DNA of 64,000 bases from Pseudoflavonifractor sp. Marseille-P3106 (GCA_900169975.1 LT827125.1:124001-188000); one strand, 5' to 3'; shown: positions 51,340 to 60,178, numbered from the stretch's first letter. Notes: a model not told the origin generated them from the sequence alone. Translations and numbers: made by a program.

Positions 51340-52689
51340 ATGGACTTTTCTATGCAGATGAAAAAAACAGCTCTGCGCACTGCGCTGGGCTACATAGAGA
51401 AAAACCCGGAAGAAAATGTGCTCAAGCTTATGGACTGGGTGGATAAACTGGCTGGAGACGGCCCCAGCAGCTTTCCTGCTCAGCGGGCGGCGTTTCGGAA
51501 TATTCTGAATGATCCGGAATGCAGCATGTACCAGCTCATCATAAGCGTGTTCCGGGATATCGACAACGATGTTCTGAAAGCCGTCTTTGAGAACTTCTTC
51601 CTCAATGCGAGTCTCATCGGCTGGCCGAAACAGGAGCAGTATCGGAAGGAACTGGGGTGTAATATTCCCTGGGCAATTCTCATGGATCCCACTTCCGCCT
51701 GCAATCTCCACTGCACCGGCTGCTGGGCCGCCGAATACGGCAACAAGCTGAATCTCACCTATGAGGAACTCAGTGATATCATCCGGCAGGGGAAAGAATT
51801 TGGAACCTATATGTATATCTTCTCCGGCGGCGAACCGCTGGTGCGCAAGAAGGATATTCTGCGGTTGTGTACCGAGCACAGCGACTGTCAGTTCCTTGCC
51901 TTCACAAACGCCACCCTGATCGACGAGGATTTTGCAAAGGAAATGCTGCGGGTAAAAAACTTTATTCCCGCCATCAGTGTGGAAGGCTTTGAGGAGGCCA
52001 CCGACTTCCGCCGCGGCAAAGGCACCTATCAGGCCATTATGGAGGCAATGACCATTCTCAAGAAGCACAAGTTGCCCTTTGGCGCGTCCTGCTGCTACAC
52101 ATCCAAAAATGTGGATTCCATCAGTTCGGAGGCATTTATTGACCACTTGGTAGACTGCGGCGCCAAGTTCGCTTGGTTCTTCCACTACATGCCGGTCGGG
52201 AATGAGGCAGTTACCGACCTGCTGCCAGACCCGGAGCAGCGCAAGCTCATGTACCGTAAAGTGCGGGAGTACCGCTCCACCAAACCGATCTTCACCATCG
52301 ACTTTCAGAATGATGGAGAGTATGTGCGTGGCTGCATTGCCGGAGGCCGCAACTACCTGCACATCAACGCCAACGGCGATGTGGAACCCTGCGCCTTCAT
52401 TCACTACTCCGACTCAAACATCCGGGAAAAGTCTCTGCTGGAGGCATTCCAGTCCCCTCTGTTCATGGCCTACCACAATCATCAGCCCTTCAACTGTAAC
52501 CATCTGCGGCCCTGTCCTATGCTGGAAAACCCGGAGATGTTGAAGATGATGGTACGTCAGTCCGGCGCCCATTCCACAGACCTCCAGTCCCCGGAGAGCG
52601 CTGACCATTTGTGTGATAAGTGCCGGGATTATGCCGCTTGCTGGGCCCCGGAAGCAGAACGGCTGTGGCAGAACAAAAAAAGTAAGTAG
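51340..52689 (+). CDS. Radical SAM enzyme with SPASM-like C-terminus
   Basis: 449 residues. An about 100-residue helical N-terminal extension precedes the radical SAM core, whose cluster motif is CNLHCTGC (Cys121, 125, 128), with IFSGGEPLVRKK after it. A C-terminal cysteine-rich part, CIAGGRNYLHINANGDVEPC plus C...C and CDKCRDYAAC, should hold extra Fe-S clusters. The TSACNLHCTGCW style resembles enzymes of the HpnH and lipid/peptide-modifying groups; the substrate is unknown. SD AAAGGAG. It follows ohyA by 144 bases. Confidence 0.85.
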   Translation: MDFSMQMKKTALRTALGYIEKNPEENVLKLMDWVDKLAGDGPSSFPAQRAAFRNILNDPECSMYQLIISVFRDIDNDVLKAVFENFFLNASLIGWPKQEQYRKELGCNIPWAILMDPTSACNLHCTGCWAAEYGNKLNLTYEELSDIIRQGKEFGTYMYIFSGGEPLVRKKDILRLCTEHSDCQFLAFTNATLIDEDFAKEMLRVKNFIPAISVEGFEEATDFRRGKGTYQAIMEAMTILKKHKLPFGASCCYTSKNVDSISSEAFIDHLVDCGAKFAWFFHYMPVGNEAVTDLLPDPEQRKLMYRKVREYRSTKPIFTIDFQNDGEYVRGCIAGGRNYLHINANGDVEPCAFIHYSDSNIREKSLLEAFQSPLFMAYHNHQPFNCNHLRPCPMLENPEMLKMMVRQSGAHSTDLQSPESADHLCDKCRDYAACWAPEAERLWQNKKSK

Positions 52690-52870
52690 CGATCCAAAAG
52701 GTTGCCCCTGACAGAGCAAGCCGTCGGAATTTCTGTTTGAGGCAGAGATCCGGCGGCTTTTCCATGAGCGATGGGCTTTATGACAACGGCCATCCGCACT
52801 CTGTTTGCTCTCAACTGAAAGGTTTTTGAAGCGCACCAGATAACAACGATTTATATTTTGAGGTGCCCCC

Positions 52871-53941
52871 ATGGGAAAAAGACTGTCCCAAAAGAAAAAA
52901 ATTGCTTTTTCTGCAGCTCTCAGTCTATTGACATTGCTGGTCTTGTTTTGGTTGGTTTTCCGAAATCACTACAAGGAGATTTTGCATAATATCTACGCGG
53001 CCAGCACAGGAGGATTGGTATGGATCCTTATCATGGGGCTTGCCTATCCGTTATTGGAAAGTATGATTTGCCGTGTATTAGTAAAAAGGAAAATCAAGAG
53101 TTTTTCTTTTCGGCAGGCTCTAGAAGTCACATTGTTAGGCGTATTCGGAAATGTAGCGACCTTATCCGTGGGCTCCCTCCCCATGCAAAGCGCATATCTG
53201 CATCGCCGGGGCATGGCTCTGGGAGAAGCGGCTGGGATCATGAGTATGGAATATGTTCTTCATAAATCCTCCGTTTTGCTTTGCGGCGGGATTTTGCTTC
53301 TCCTGGGGGGACAAGATATTTTTCAGAGACACCAAAATCTACTTCCATATATTTTATTTGGCTATCTCGTGTGCATTGCTATTATTGTATTGCTGATTTT
53401 GGTATGCACATGGAAACGCTTCTACCAGTTGACCTGCAAAGGGATTCTGCAATTAGGAAAAGTCCCGGAGTGGACTGTGCGTGCCGATCGTTTAAAACTG
53501 CAAGCAGACGCACTGTATGTCGGAGCCAGAGATTTACTGCACGCTCCAAAAGCAATTTGGGCCAGCGTGGGTATCAATGCCCTGAAGCTGCTGTCTCTTT
53601 ATTCCGTTCCTTACCTATGTGCAGAAGCGATTGGACTGAATGACCTATCGTTCATTCAAGTACAGGTATTGTCTGCATTGACCCATGTTATTTCAAATGC
53701 TCTGCCCAATATAGCGGGAATGGGCTCGGTAGAAGCAGCCTTCCTACTGCTTTTTTCCCAGTATATGAACCCGGCAGATGCATCTTCTGTACTGATTCTT
53801 TATCGCCTTTCCACCTACTTTGTACCATTTCTGATCAGTGCATTTGTGACAGAAAAAATTGGGCTGCGCTTGTGTGCAGCGGATGGTTCCGGAGTGTTCC
53901 AAAGCACATCAGATCAGGAGGAAAAGCATGGAATATCCTAA
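52871..53941 (+). CDS. LPG-synthase-TM (UPF0104)-like membrane protein, flippase type
   Basis: 356 residues with about eight membrane helices. It matches the N-terminal flippase domain of MprF (lysylphosphatidylglycerol synthase TM, PF03706; YbhN family) without any synthase domain: LGVFGNVATLSVGSLPMQSA, ALTHVISNALPNIAGMGSVE and SVLILYRLSTYFVPFLISAF. Likely role: moves a lipid across the membrane. GAGGTG precedes the ATG. Its last codons overlap the first DegV gene, indicating coupling. Confidence 0.8.
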   Translation: MGKRLSQKKKIAFSAALSLLTLLVLFWLVFRNHYKEILHNIYAASTGGLVWILIMGLAYPLLESMICRVLVKRKIKSFSFRQALEVTLLGVFGNVATLSVGSLPMQSAYLHRRGMALGEAAGIMSMEYVLHKSSVLLCGGILLLLGGQDIFQRHQNLLPYILFGYLVCIAIIVLLILVCTWKRFYQLTCKGILQLGKVPEWTVRADRLKLQADALYVGARDLLHAPKAIWASVGINALKLLSLYSVPYLCAEAIGLNDLSFIQVQVLSALTHVISNALPNIAGMGSVEAAFLLLFSQYMNPADASSVLILYRLSTYFVPFLISAFVTEKIGLRLCAADGSGVFQSTSDQEEKHGIS

Positions 53942-54682
53942 TTTAACAGAGCGGGAATCCAGAGAACTACAAGAATATCTCTCTACGCATCAGGATGACT
54001 TGCTTACACATATCGTTCAATTTAATGAATTGATGCGGCAATATCAAATCGTTGCCGATGCGGCACCTGATTTGACGGATTCTCGTCCGGTTTGTCCGGT
54101 ATGTATCAAAACGCTTGTATGGCTGCCGAAATGCTTTCCGAACAATACCCTCAGCGCAAGATCCGATGTGTGGACACTCTTTGTGCAGCTCCCGGAGAAG
54201 GCTTCCTGGTTTTGGAAGCAGCCAAAAGGCAACGTGATGGGGTCTCTCTGGATGACTTGGCTGATTGGGTAGAACAGCATCGCCTTCAGGTTTGCCATTG
54301 GTTTACAGTGGATGGCCTATCCTATCTGCATGGAGGAGGCCGCGTATCCACCGCCGCGGCAGTTACCTGCACTGCATTGCAGATCAAGCCATTGCTGCGA
54401 GTGGATAACACTGGAAAACTGGAGTTTACAGGAAAATCACGAGGCAATAAACACGCACTGCTGGAACTGCTTGACAAAATGGAACAGCAGTGGACTCCCC
54501 GAATTTCTGATTCCGTAGCTATAGCCTACAGTGGGGATTATGATCGGATCAAGCCGCTTTGGGATGCAGTGACCTCACGGTTTCCCAAAGCCCAATGCTA
54601 TACAGCTTCCGTTGGTCCTGTGATTGGTGCCCACACCGGGCCGGGACTGCTGGCGCTGGTATATTGGGGGAGGCAGCGGTAA
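53928..54682 (+). pseudogene. DegV/FakB-like fatty-acid-binding protein with internal deletion and frameshift
   Basis: The first frame (ATG 53928, AGGAGG upstream) gives about 50 residues up to QIVADAAPDLTD; a second frame resumes with SSGLSGMYQNACMAAEMLSE near 54083 and runs to 54682 with LHGGGRVSTAAA and GPVIGAHTGPGLLALVYWG, the DegV lipid-pocket and C-terminal motifs. About 60-70 residues that normally lie between these parts are absent and the frames do not match, so it is not functional as read. DegV proteins bind single fatty acids and hand them to FakA. Confidence 0.75.
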
Positions 54683-54703
54683 GTCGAGATTTGGAGGAAA
54701 AAG

Positions 54704-55591
54704 ATGAGCGAATACATACTCAGCTGCGAATCAACAGTAGATTTAACGAAAGCGCATCTTGAAAAAAGAAAAATTTTCTATATCGGCTACCCCTATGAGC
54801 TGAACGGCCAATTTTATCAAGACGATTTAGGAGAGACAATTCCTCTGAAGGATTTTTACCATGCAATGGAGCAAGGCGCTGATATCAAAACTGCCCAGAT
54901 CAATGCCTATGAGTTTACCCGGTACTTTGAAGGGTTCCTTGCGGATGGCAAAGATGTGCTGCACCTTTGCTTGTCGTCAGGCATTACAGGGGTGCTAAAT
55001 GCCGCGCGGATGGCAAAAGCTGAGTTGGAGGAAAAATATCCTGACCGGCATATCTATCTTGTGGATTCTTTAGCTGCCTCCGCAGGCAGCGGACTTCTGA
55101 TGGAACGACTGGCCGATTTACGGGATGAAGGAATGAGCATTGAGCGGTTATGGCAGTGGGTACAAGGAAATAAACTTCGCGTCAACCACTGGTTTTTCTC
55201 CAGTGACCTAAAATATTATATCCGGGGCGGAAGAATCTCGAAAACTGCCGGAACGGCAGGGACCATGCTGGGGATCTGCCCTTTGCTGGACATAAACGCC
55301 GATGGACGGCTGATCCCTCGGGAAAAGATCAGAGGAACAAAACGGGCCATTTTGGCTTTGAACGATAAAATGCGTCTACTGGCAGACAAAGGTCAAAATT
55401 ATGATCAAGCCTGCTTTGTTGCGCATGCTGGTTGCCCGGAACTCGCAATGCGGACGGCTGAACTGCTGAATCAGAATTTTCCTTGCATACCTGGCGGTGT
55501 TCGGGTTTATCAGATCGGCACAATTATTGGCGCACATACCGGTCCTGGCACAGTGGCGTTGTTCTTTTGGGGCAAGGACCGCAAGTACTGA
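54704..55591 (+). CDS. DegV family fatty-acid-binding protein
   Basis: 295 residues of the DegV/FakB fold. N-terminal lobe with ILSCESTVDLTKAHLEKRKI, the serine-containing loop LCLSSGITGVLNAARMAKAE, YYIRGGRISKTAGTAGTMLG and the end IGTIIGAHTGPGTVALFFWG. FakB-type proteins bind exogenous fatty acids for phosphorylation by FakA (not encoded here). GGAGG precedes the ATG at 54704. Together with the broken copy upstream it is a tandem duplication. Confidence 0.9.
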   Translation: MSEYILSCESTVDLTKAHLEKRKIFYIGYPYELNGQFYQDDLGETIPLKDFYHAMEQGADIKTAQINAYEFTRYFEGFLADGKDVLHLCLSSGITGVLNAARMAKAELEEKYPDRHIYLVDSLAASAGSGLLMERLADLRDEGMSIERLWQWVQGNKLRVNHWFFSSDLKYYIRGGRISKTAGTAGTMLGICPLLDINADGRLIPREKIRGTKRAILALNDKMRLLADKGQNYDQACFVAHAGCPELAMRTAELLNQNFPCIPGGVRVYQIGTIIGAHTGPGTVALFFWGKDRKY

Positions 55592-55605
55592 ATGGGGTAA
55601 TTGTT

Positions 55606-55725
55606 ATGGGGGAAAATAATGCTTTGGTGAAATTTGAAAAGCGGTGCCCCAACTGCCCGATCTATATGTTCAGTCATAGTATGGGAATGCTCGCAGCAAG
55701 AAATATCTCAAACGATATGATTTGA
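55606..55725 (+). pseudogene. Fragment of an alpha/beta hydrolase (nucleophile elbow)
   Basis: Thirty-nine residues from an ATG at 55606, including PIYMFSHSMGMLAARNI, which matches the nucleophile elbow (SHSMG) of lysophospholipase/monoacylglycerol-lipase-type hydrolases. Nothing before or after it completes the enzyme, so it is a gene scrap at the right end of the lipid operon. The 230 bases after it (55726-55956) hold no gene that I can see. Confidence 0.5.
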
Positions 55726-55956
55726 ATTATCCAAGCGGATTCTTTGTGTTCCACCAACTGAAAATCCATCGGTTTACCTTGCAATCATAATAGCCCAAAT
55801 ATCAAAAAAGAGGAATGGCGAGCTGCACAGAAACCACTTTTTGAATCAACTGGCAAACAGTTCTCAATGAAAAGGGCAGAAGAGAAGTATATCAGGGGGA
55901 TTAAACTTCTTTTCATAGCTTTATTCGCTTTCTTTCGTCATTTCTTGAAAAATGTA

Positions 55957-55986
55957 AAAACGCCGCACAAAAGTGCGGCGTTTTCG
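55957..55986 (-). terminator. Terminator of the second tRNA cluster
   Basis: AAAACGCCGCAC (55957-55968), AAAA, GTGCGGCGTTTT (55973-55984): perfect stem with T-rich exit on both strands. Confidence 0.88.
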
Positions 55987-56013
55987 CTGTGCATCTTTTT
56001 TGTCTGCACATTT

Positions 56014-56089
56014 TGGTGACCCGGCGGGGGCTCGAACCCCGGACAACCGGCTTAAAAGGCAGGTGCTCTACCAACTGAGCTACCGGGTC
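56014..56089 (-). tRNA. tRNA-Lys (anticodon TTT)
   Basis: Acceptor GACCCGG with CCGGGTC, loop CTTTTAA, encoded CCA. The anticodon stem CCTGC/GCCGG has one U-C mismatch at positions 29-41. Confidence 0.92.
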
Positions 56090-56118
56090 ATATAAAAAGA
56101 CGGAGGTCTCGCATTTTA

Positions 56119-56193
56119 TGGCTGGGATGGCTGGAATCGAACCAGCGATGCGGGAGTCAAAGTCCCGTGCCTTAACCGCTTGGCTACACCCCA
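56119..56193 (-). tRNA. tRNA-Gln (anticodon TTG)
   Basis: Acceptor TGGGGTG with CATCCCA, anticodon stem CGGGA/TCCCG around CTTTGAC, encoded CCA. Confidence 0.95.
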
Positions 56194-56248
56194 CTATGGA
56201 GGAAAGCGCAGGGCCGGAGCCGCCGCTCCGGCCCTGCCGCCTTGTTTC

Positions 56249-56325
56249 TGGGGTGGGCGATGGGACTCGAACCCACGACACTCGGAACCACAATCCGATG
56301 CTCTACCAACTGAACTACGCCCACC
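56249..56325 (-). tRNA. tRNA-His (anticodon GTG)
   Basis: Acceptor GTGGGCG with CGCCCAC, loop TTGTGGT, discriminator C and an encoded G at -1, which are the identity marks of tRNA-His; CCA encoded. Confidence 0.95.
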
Positions 56326-56419
56326 ATATTCAAAAAGGAGACAAGCGAAACAGGGACAAGGGAGTCACAGGCCAAGAAAAAGTGCAATCTGAAGAAACAC
56401 GCTTGCAGATCGGGGTGAG

Positions 56420-56496
<77 letters not shown>

Positions 56497-56546
56497 GTAT
56501 CGAAACACCACCTTGGCAGGGACGCCCGCGGAAAAGGCTTTCGCCT

Positions 56547-56620
56547 TGGAGCGGGTGATGGGAATCGAACCCACGCGACCAGCTTGGAAGGCTGGGATTC
56601 TACCATTGAACTACACCCGC
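56547..56620 (-). tRNA. tRNA-Gly (anticodon TCC)
   Basis: Acceptor GCGGGTG with CACCCGC, anticodon TCC in loop CTTCCAA, T-arm GGGTTCGATTCCC, encoded CCA. Confidence 0.96.
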
Positions 56621-56650
56621 ACAGGGCCGACACTCAATGTCAGCCTGGAT

Positions 56651-56680
56651 ATAATAGCATAGAAAGGCGACCTTTGTCAA
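56651..56680 (-). promoter_or_regulatory. Promoter of the second tRNA cluster
   Basis: Minus strand TTGACA (56675-56680), 18 bases, TATTAT (56651-56656), about 31 bases before tRNA-Gly. Confidence 0.85.
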
Positions 56681-56751
56681 TCCTTTTTTTCCAAATCCCG
56701 CACAGCGGGATGAACTTTTGCCCCATTCCGCCGGCCGCCGGGCTGGAATGC

Positions 56752-57810
56752 CTATCGCAGGGGGGCGTCGCAGAAGGCGCAGCAATCCACTCCTCCGTTT
56801 TGCTTGACCAACGGCGGCAGATAGAGCTCAGTCTGGGTGATGCAGTTCGGGTTGGAGCACACCGGGCCATGCCCGATCTCTACTGCCTCAGGCTTCTGCC
56901 GGGGCTGGTTGGCCAGATCGGTGAGCAGCGCCATGCGGGCGAACATACCGTAGCGGGCCTGCTCGAAATAGACTGCCCGGGGATCGTCGTCCACATCAAT
57001 GGAGATCTCATCCACCCGGGGCAGGGGGTGCATGACCAGCAGATCCTTTCTCGCCCGCTCCAGCTTCCGACGGGTGAGGACGTACACGCCCTTGTTGCGC
57101 TCGTATTCCAGAGGATCCACAAATCGTTCCCGCTGAATGCGGGTCATGTAGAGCACGTCCAGCTGGGGAATGACCGATTCCAGGCCGGTCACCTCGGTGA
57201 ACCACATACCGTTTTCCCGCATGAAGGCCCGCATGTACTCAGGGACCGCCAGCTCCCGGGGAGCGATAAGGAAAAATTTGACACCCTTGAATTTTGCCAT
57301 GGCCTTGATGAGAGAGTGGACGGTCCGGCCGTTTTTCAAGTCTCCGCATAAGCCGACGCTCAGGCCGTCTACCCCGCCTCTCAGCCGGGTGATGGTGGTG
57401 AGGTCGGCGGTGGTCTGGGTGGGGTGCATGTGCCCGCCGTCGCCGGCGTTGACAACGGGGACCCAGGAGTAGAGGGAGGCCGCTTTGGCGGCCCCTTCCC
57501 GGGGATTACGCATCACCACTACATCGGCATAGCCGGACACCATGGTGATGGTATCCTTGAGCGTCTCGCCTTTGGCCACCGAGGAGGACTTGGGGTCGGC
57601 AAAGCCGAATACAGTGCCGCCCACCCGGAGCATGGCGGCCTGGAAAGAGAAGTTGGTGCGGGTAGACGGCTCATAAAAGAGGCTGGACATGACCTTTCCC
57701 CGGCAGGCGTCCATAAAATCTCCGGGGCGGTCCATGATCTCCACTGCCCGGTGGTACAGCCTGTCCCACTCTGCCCGGCTTACGTCTCCAAAGTCGATCA
57801 GATGCCGCAT
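56752..57810 (-). CDS. pyrB: Aspartate carbamoyltransferase with C-terminal PyrI-like zinc module
   Basis: 352 residues, about 40 longer than ordinary PyrB. The catalytic chain shows the carbamoyl-phosphate loop SLFYEPSTRTNFSFQAA (about 43-59), KGETLKDT, DGGHMHPTQTTADL and the aspartate-site segment VMHPLPRVDEI. The extra tail has CSNPNCITQTELYLPP and CCAFC (Cys-x4-Cys ... Cys-x2-Cys), the same layout as the zinc domain of the regulatory subunit PyrI. Carbamoylates aspartate in pyrimidine synthesis. It stands alone, without other pyr genes. Confidence 0.9.
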   Translation of the reverse strand: MRHLIDFGDVSRAEWDRLYHRAVEIMDRPGDFMDACRGKVMSSLFYEPSTRTNFSFQAAMLRVGGTVFGFADPKSSSVAKGETLKDTITMVSGYADVVVMRNPREGAAKAASLYSWVPVVNAGDGGHMHPTQTTADLTTITRLRGGVDGLSVGLCGDLKNGRTVHSLIKAMAKFKGVKFFLIAPRELAVPEYMRAFMRENGMWFTEVTGLESVIPQLDVLYMTRIQRERFVDPLEYERNKGVYVLTRRKLERARKDLLVMHPLPRVDEISIDVDDDPRAVYFEQARYGMFARMALLTDLANQPRQKPEAVEIGHGPVCSNPNCITQTELYLPPLVKQNGGVDCCAFCDAPLR

Positions 57811-57965
57811 GATCCATCGCCCCGCTCTTTCTGCATTTTAGTCATGATACCATATTTCCGCTGGTCGTACAAGAGGTGCGGGGCCCTGCGGCCTGACAAA
57901 ATCTTCTCGGTATGCTTCCCAAAACGATGGTAAAGCTAAACAAAAACCGGAGGAGGATATGCCGC

Positions 57966-58511
57966 ATGGGGACGCTTTTCTGGACCTTCCTTTTTTACAG
58001 CTTTTGCGGCTTTTTGCTGGAGGTTGGGTTTGCCAAAGTTACCCACAGTCCTAAACAGGACCGCAGGTGCCATGTGCTGCTGCCGGTCTGCCCGGTCTAC
58101 GGGGTAGGGGCCCTGTCCATTCTGCTTCTGCCTGCCGCGGTCACAGCCTACCCGTTTCTCCTGTTTTTTGCGGGGGCGGCGGTGTGTACAGCGGCGGAGT
58201 GGGGCTTGTCCTGGTTTTATGAGAAGGCCGCCGGAGCGGCCTTCTGGGATTACCACACGCTTCCATGGAACCTGAACGGAAGGGTGTGCCTCTTTTTCAG
58301 TCTTTTCTGGGGGCTGCTTGCCCTTCCCCTGGTCTATGGGGTTCAGCCCTGGCTTCTCCGGTGGGTGTCCCGCATCCCACCGGCGGTCACGATCCCGGCA
58401 GCTCTTTTCTATCTGGGGGATGCGGCCACGTCTCTTTTCCTGCTCCGCCGGGGCGGGACCCGGGCGCTCCGATGGCGTCAGGGCTTTCGGGCGGGCCGCC
58501 CGTCGTCCTGA
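57966..58511 (+). CDS. CmpB-like (PF06541) putative ABC-transporter membrane protein
   Basis: 181 residues and about five membrane helices. Typical segments: FYSFCGFLLEVGFA, CPVYGVGALSILLLPA, WDYHTLPWNLNGRVCLFFSL. Proteins of this family are common in gut Clostridia, with no proven function. AGGAGG lies eight bases before the ATG at 57966. Convergent with the DUF1858 gene. Confidence 0.8.
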   Translation: MGTLFWTFLFYSFCGFLLEVGFAKVTHSPKQDRRCHVLLPVCPVYGVGALSILLLPAAVTAYPFLLFFAGAAVCTAAEWGLSWFYEKAAGAAFWDYHTLPWNLNGRVCLFFSLFWGLLALPLVYGVQPWLLRWVSRIPPAVTIPAALFYLGDAATSLFLLRRGGTRALRWRQGFRAGRPSS

Positions 58512-58514
58512 GCG

Positions 58515-58727
58515 CTATATCTGCCTGAGTTCGGTCAGAGTCTCCACAATGGTCTTTCTGGGTACGTAGGGCCCGGCAAAGGCGACGAGCTGTTCCAGCG
58601 TCACCGTTCGGGCGGCGCCCAGCAGGGGATGGCGCAGCACCGTGGGGAACCGACGCTGAAACACCGCCCGGGCGGGGGCGTAGTCCAGCAGTTCCCCCAC
58701 CGTGATTTTATTGTTTTTCAGATCCAT
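58515..58727 (-). CDS. DUF1858 domain protein
   Basis: 70 residues, beginning MDLKNNKITVGELLDYAPAR and continuing with VFQRRFPTVLRHPLLGAART, VTLEQLVAFAGP. This is the ScdA-N/DUF1858 helical fold, a small domain that occurs alone in Clostridia and fused to hybrid or redox proteins elsewhere. GGAGGTGA lies before the ATG at 58727. No cysteine is present. Confidence 0.75.
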   Translation of the reverse strand: MDLKNNKITVGELLDYAPARAVFQRRFPTVLRHPLLGAARTVTLEQLVAFAGPYVPRKTIVETLTELRQI

Positions 58728-58828
58728 GGGTCTCACCTCCACTCCATCCTATGACGGAAGCCCGGGATTTTGACTTGCGAGTTTTTCTCCACCGAGATAT
58801 AATGGGGAAAAAGGAGTGGTTCTTGTCG

Positions 58829-59353
58829 ATGCAGTATTCATTTCATAATCAATTTCCTCGGCTTGCCCCGGGAGTCCGCCTGGCGGACAGTGCCGATCTG
58901 ATAGGAGATCTGACCCTTGCGGAGAATGCCAGTGTGTGGTATGGGGCGGTCATTCGGGCGGATCACGCCCCCATTTTTGTGGGGGAAAATTCCAATGTTC
59001 AAGATAACGCCGTGATCCATGTGGAGGCGTCTCATCCCACCCATATCGGGAAAAACGTGACGGTGGGTCACGGGGCAATTGTCCACGGCTGCACGGTAGA
59101 GGACGGGTGCCTCATCGGCATGGGGGCCATTCTGCTCAACGGCTGTGTGATCGGCGCGGGATCGCTGGTCGCCGCGGGTGCGCTGGTGACGCAGGACAAG
59201 GTGATCCCGCCCGGGTCTTTGGTGGTGGGTTCGCCGGCCAAGGTGCTGCGGGCGCTGACAGAGGCGGAGCTGGCGGACAACCGTGGTTCCGCAAGCCACT
59301 ATGCGGAGCTGGCGCGGGAGGAGCTTCCGCTGGCAGAGGAGGGGATTCGGTGA
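58829..59353 (+). CDS. Gamma-type carbonic anhydrase family protein
   Basis: 174 residues of left-handed beta-helix hexapeptide repeats: SVWYGAVIRADHAPIFVGEN, NVQDNAVIHVE, HPTHIGKNVTVGHGAIVHGC. Three histidines (RADHA... IHVE... TVGHGAIVHG) fit the zinc site of gamma carbonic anhydrases; YrdA/CaiE-like proteins share this and may be acyl transferases. ATG 58829 is used; a TTG at 58823 lies closer to the AAGGAG. Its stop overlaps the next start (GTGA). Confidence 0.85.
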   Translation: MQYSFHNQFPRLAPGVRLADSADLIGDLTLAENASVWYGAVIRADHAPIFVGENSNVQDNAVIHVEASHPTHIGKNVTVGHGAIVHGCTVEDGCLIGMGAILLNGCVIGAGSLVAAGALVTQDKVIPPGSLVVGSPAKVLRALTEAELADNRGSASHYAELAREELPLAEEGIR

Positions 59354-60171
59354 GACGAGGAAAGGGGGACTCCCCCGTTTCGGGTACCCGGAACAAGGCG
59401 CTCGCCGTGGTTTACTTCTGTCTGCGGTTTTCCGTGGTGGGCATTCTCATTGCGCAGGCATTCAACCGCGATTTTGAAAGCGTGTTCCTGTGTGTGCTCA
59501 CGCTGGTGCTGTTTCTCATCCCCAATTTTCTGGAGCGCCGGCTCCGGATCGATGTGCCGGACACGCTGGAGATCATCATTCTGCTGTTTATCTATGCCGC
59601 GGAGATCCTGGGAGAGATCAGAGCTTATTATATCACCTTTCCATACTGGGATACCATGCTCCACACGCTCAACGGATTTCTCTGTGCCGCCATCGGCTTT
59701 TCTCTGGTGGACATCCTCAACCGCAACGCCAAGCTCACCCGCTTTTCCCTCACTCCGGCCTACATGGCCGTGGTGGCGTTCTGCTTTTCCATGACAGTAG
59801 GGGTGCTCTGGGAATTTTTTGAGTGTACCATTGACCACTTTTTCCTTCTGGATATGCAGAAGGACACCGTGGTCAATCTCATCAGCTCGGTGAAGCTGGA
59901 CCCCAACGGCGGCAATGTGCCCACCGCCATCCGGGACATTGCCGACGTGATCATCGTCCACTCCGATGGGACCCAGGAAGCTCTTGGGCTGGGCGGATAC
60001 CTGGATATTGGGCTTCTGGACACCATGAAGGATCTTTTTGTCAATTTTATCGGCGCCGTAGTCTTTTCCGTGATCGGTTATTTCTATGTCAAGCGTCGGG
60101 GCAGGGGCCGTTTTGCCAGACGGTTTATCCCACAGGTCATGCCGTCTGACACGGACGGGGATCCCACATAA
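59350..60171 (+). CDS. YjdF/DUF2238-like membrane protein
   Basis: 273 residues with about six membrane helices and the family motif PYWDTMLHTLNGFLCAAIGF, then VGVLWEFFECTID. The C-terminal half also holds a soluble loop (about 185-215) and a last helix before a basic tail. Function is unknown to me. The start is a GTG at 59350 overlapping the carbonic-anhydrase stop, after AGGAGGGG, so the two are coupled. Confidence 0.75.
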   Translation: MRRGKGDSPVSGTRNKALAVVYFCLRFSVVGILIAQAFNRDFESVFLCVLTLVLFLIPNFLERRLRIDVPDTLEIIILLFIYAAEILGEIRAYYITFPYWDTMLHTLNGFLCAAIGFSLVDILNRNAKLTRFSLTPAYMAVVAFCFSMTVGVLWEFFECTIDHFFLLDMQKDTVVNLISSVKLDPNGGNVPTAIRDIADVIIVHSDGTQEALGLGGYLDIGLLDTMKDLFVNFIGAVVFSVIGYFYVKRRGRGRFARRFIPQVMPSDTDGDPT

Positions 60172-60178
60172 TTTCCGT

